From the NCBI GenBank assembly GCA_005518205.2, contig RFFC02000038.1:7483-63072 (forward strand): a stretch of DNA of 55,590 nucleotides, in the 5' to 3' direction. The translations under genes were made by a program, and so were the position numbers. This DNA is from Hormoscilla sp. GUM202 (GTDB lineage: Bacteria; Cyanobacteriota; Cyanobacteriia; Cyanobacteriales; Desertifilaceae). Shown here in pieces: positions 55,514 through 55,590 of this stretch; within the stretch, counting starts at the first letter, position 1; the number at the start of each line of letters is the position of its first letter. The notes under the pieces are model-generated. The model made no database searches. It saw only the letters and a program-made list of their open reading frames with translations, and was not told where the DNA came from.

Positions 55514-55590
55514 GGCTCTTCGGTACTTACTATGGTATTTTCGCAACCAATTAAAGCTGAAAGCTTTGCTGCGCAAGGCTTTCATGCCCA
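55514..55590. mobile_element. ISL3-like MITE, partial (runs off the window)
   Basis: It begins GGCTCTTCGGTACTTACT and continues ATGGTATTTTCGCAACCAAT, matching the inverted right end of the element at 3932-4119. It starts only 8 nt upstream of the response-regulator start codon, so it supplies or replaces that gene's promoter region. Confidence 0.8.

Overview
This window reads as the chromosome of a cyanobacterium. It carries petC and petA for the cytochrome b6f complex, a DUF3067 gene, a GH57 glucan-branching-type enzyme, a cyanobacterial-type Fur protein, and very large kinase/AAA/GAF/histidine-kinase proteins. The HIP1 octamer GCGATCGC is frequent (for example near 7339, 7360, 11708, 47256). 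The load of insertion sequences, MITEs, group II introns, palindromic repeats and heptanucleotide repeats resembles filamentous, repeat-rich cyanobacteria, but the sequence alone does not fix a genus.

Layout. 1-4119 is a mobile-element pile-up: IS630, an ISKra4-type transposase remnant, a decayed DMT permease, a frameshifted IS982, and an ISL3-like MITE with a perfect 8-bp target duplication. 4136-5950 holds two intact reverse-strand genes (a divergent amino-acid-dehydrogenase-like protein and a VOC protein). 6210-7255 is an ORF-less group II intron. 7610-11573 holds a gene split by a 2.17-kb ISKra4 element (9-bp target duplication, with a nested IS630-type MITE) and a decaying array of duplicated modules of unknown function. 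12205-29025 is the ordinary core: GH57 enzyme, petA/petC, DUF3067, TetR, tldD/pmbA, queG, an RsbW/RsbU-like pair, a NarL-type regulator and dprA. 29126-31080 is a compact NotI-like restriction-modification operon. 31272-45545 is accessory and badly eroded: toxin and restriction fragments, a shattered phytase/PhoD-type extracellular phosphatase, an RTX protein, a sigma factor with one in-frame stop, an LRR protein cut by a group II intron, and many G-rich heptamer repeats. 45939-55506 returns to intact genes: Fur, an SbcC-like ATPase, a kinase/AAA/histidine-kinase giant broken by one extra G in a G run, and a CheY-like regulator.

How parts work together. PetC and PetA are subunits of one complex. 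TldD and PmbA form one metalloprotease. The RsbU-like phosphatase and RsbW-like kinase form a partner-switching signalling pair. The endonuclease and methyltransferase overlap by ATGA and form one R-M system. The terminal response regulator sits just upstream of the giant kinase and may be its partner.

The most striking observations are short palindromic elements. Two 101-bp copies, differing at two positions, lie in frame inside two neighbouring unrelated genes (queG and the rsbU-like gene) and are translated from opposite strands. Another palindrome sits in domain V of a group II intron. A short motif, TTTTTCCGGAACGG, gives the peptide SDFSGTV in three unrelated reading frames.
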